A stretch of DNA of 6,269 bases from the NCBI GenBank assembly GCA_943326825.2, contig CALPUT020000155.1, positions 1 through 6,269 of the forward strand. The letters run 5' to 3'. The position numbers and the translations under genes are program-made. The DNA is from Chryseobacterium gleum. Lineage in GTDB: Bacteria; Bacteroidota; Bacteroidia; Flavobacteriales_D; Crocinitomicaceae. Below, one piece after another: positions 5,801-6,269 of this stretch (positions within the stretch are counted from its first letter, which is position 1; each line of letters begins with the position of its first letter). The notes under the pieces were generated by a model. That model was not told the DNA's origin, did no database searches, and saw only the letters and a list, made by a program, of their open reading frames with translations.

Positions 5801-6269
5801 TTAATACTGCTACACTTGGAAATACTACTTATACGTTTACTCCTGATAATGGTCAATGTGCTAGTACTACTACAATGGTTGTTAATGTTACAAATAGTAT
5901 TACACCTACCTTTACACAACTAGGTGCATATTGCTTAAATTCAACTCCGGCAGCTCTGCCGACATCTTCAACGAATGCAACTGCAATTACAGGAACCTGG
6001 AGTCCTGCTTCGATTAATACTGCTACTATTGGAAATACTACTTATACGTTTACTTCTGCAAGTGGTCAATGTGCTGGAAATACAACAATGGTTATTAATG
6101 TAACAAACAGTATTACACCTACATTCACACAATTAGGCCCATACTGTTTAAATTCAACACAAGTTACACTTCCTTTGGCGTCAACAAATAATCCTGCAAT
6201 TAGTGGAACTTGGAATACAGCTTCAATTTCAACAACTACAGCTGGAACAACAAGCTATACATTCACCCC
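2860..6269 (+). CDS. Giant secreted repeat adhesin with CUB-like, reelin-like and Ig-like repeat domains (3' end outside window)
   Basis: The frame is open for 1136 codons to the right edge. The start is ATG 2860, with ATG 2866 as an equal alternative; an in-frame TGA at 2851 limits it. Residues 1-21 form a signal peptide (MKKELIAIFTCLSIF core, cleavage near VKS-Q). Residues about 30-172 resemble a CUB domain: FYDAGGPTGND, LDFVSFKT, ALFIYNGTSATG and a closing GWEANI. Residues 180-204 and about 388-443 look like the two halves of one Ig-like domain (ICPGETVNLTS ... VNPTATTTYFATISDG). Between them, about 209-385, is a jelly-roll segment like reelin subdomains, with YSTNGGSTW (304-312), FRWIQ (361-365) and NWGLDNVII (375-383). 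From residue 446 onward come 71-residue Ig-like repeats. The protein is probably exported by Sec and moved across the outer membrane by the type IX system, whose C-terminal signal would lie beyond the window. A surface adhesin or matrix role, perhaps in gliding, is inferred from family resemblance. No catalytic motif was seen. Confidence 0.88.
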   Translation, partial: MIMKKELIAIFTCLSIFSVKSQTVLINQPGIAQVNNGGKFYDAGGPTGNDGNTSYTKTLCPSTPGEMVALDFVSFKTHFNDQYNEEDALFIYNGTSATGNDIGKLMGDYSVKYNTSVTPYAMGVESNGSFPLISTPTIFSSTDPSGCLTLKFLNGYSGSSSTWPGWEANIITYPLITPGCNITLTADKTTICPGETVNLTSIGALTSTAMNNNFNNSSVGTNWQTSIPVTFTNNACSKPNNDGSIYVWMQNNVCPRTLATNTFDVSNGGTISFDYRQATGNGDASPCEAPDENGGTFEGVYVQYSTNGGSTWTTFKYLYPNATEGSFGSEAGLTGCGDYVKGWTTMTYPIPAAAKTVNTQFRWIQSICTSASSDNWGLDNVIISTTKPTTIRLKRNAANGPVIASSSTSPLNFAVNPTATTTYFATISDGVDSCTQQVTITVNSAVTPTFTQLGPYCLNATAAALPTSSTNNPVITGTWSPAGINTATLGNSTYTFTPTAGQCATTTTMVVNITNSVTPTFTQLGPYCLNASAAALPTSSTNATAISGTWSPATINTATLGNTTYTFTPTAGQCASNATMVVNITNSVTPTFTQLGPYCLNATAAGLPASSTNATAITGTWSPTTINTATLGNTTYTFTPASGQCAGSTTMVVNITNSVTPTFTQLGPYCLNATAAALPTSSTNATAISGTWSPATINTATLGNTTYTFTPASGQCAGSTTMVVNITNSVTPTFTQLGPYCLNATAAALPTSSTNATAITGTWSPAAINTATLGNTTYTFTPASGQCAGSTTMVVNITNSVTPTFTQLGPYCLNATAAALPASSTNATAINGTWSPAAINTATLGNTTYTFTPASGQCASTATMVVNITNSVTPTFTQLGPYCLNATAAALPTSSTNATAINGTWSPTTINTATLGNTTYTFTPASGQCASTATMVVNITNSITPTFTQLGQYCLNSTPAALPSSSTNATAITGTWSPATINTATLGNTTYTFTPDNGQCASTTTMVVNVTNSITPTFTQLGAYCLNSTPAALPTSSTNATAITGTWSPASINTATIGNTTYTFTSASGQCAGNTTMVINVTNSITPTFTQLGPYCLNSTQVTLPLASTNNPAISGTWNTASISTTTAGTTSYTFT
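4195..6269 (+). repeat. Tandem array of exact 213-bp units (nine full, one partial) in the adhesin gene
   Basis: Units begin at 4195, 4408, 4621, 4834, 5047, 5260, 5473, 5686, 5899 and 6112, always 213 bp apart with no indel. Each encodes 71 residues starting (V/I)TPTFTQLG and ending N(I/V)TNS. Each full unit has Cys at unit positions 12 (YCLN) and 58 (GQCA), which probably form a disulphide, and Trp at 34 (GTW). TYTFT near position 50 precedes the second Cys. The fold is probably a beta-sandwich Ig-like module. Units 1-7 are very alike even at silent sites, while units 8-10 are more diverged (YCLNST in place of YCLNAT). The array continues past the window edge. Confidence 0.97.

Noticed and set aside
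4195..6269. Direct repeats considered as a CRISPR or non-coding satellite
   Set aside because: Units are 213 bp, contiguous without spacers, in one open frame, with conserved Cys and Trp codons.

Overview
The window looks like chromosomal DNA of a Flavobacterium-like member of the Bacteroidetes. The support is the AT-rich base composition, A-rich 5' regions without Shine-Dalgarno sequences, a promoter that fits the Bacteroidetes TTG / TAnnTTTG form, TPR and LytTR membrane proteins, and a long Thr/Asn/Ala-rich repeat adhesin typical of gliding bacteria. Species cannot be named from sequence alone.

Minus strand, 1-586: the 5' third of a branched-chain amino acid aminotransferase gene (ilvE, cut by the window edge). 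It has a complete regulatory leader: a promoter (557-586), a 23-residue leader peptide gene rich in Ile/Val codons (450-521), a mutually exclusive antiterminator pairing, and an intrinsic terminator (387-418) just before the ilvE start. This is a textbook-style ribosome-mediated attenuator in very compact form.

Minus strand, 660-2607: a two-gene operon. The first gene encodes an exported, membrane-anchored TPR protein with no output domain. The second encodes a four-helix membrane protein ending in a LytTR DNA-binding domain, with a TTG start. Together they look like a split sensor/regulator pair.

Plus strand, 2860-6269: a divergently transcribed giant secreted protein gene, open through the right edge (at least 1136 codons). 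It encodes a signal peptide, a CUB-like domain, a reelin-like jelly-roll domain apparently inserted into an Ig-like domain, and then nine full and one partial copies of an exact 71-residue (213-bp) Ig-like repeat. The repeats are almost free of charged residues. The 252-bp divergent intergenic region may be where the LytTR protein acts; one match to the LytTR consensus lies there, but this link is inference.
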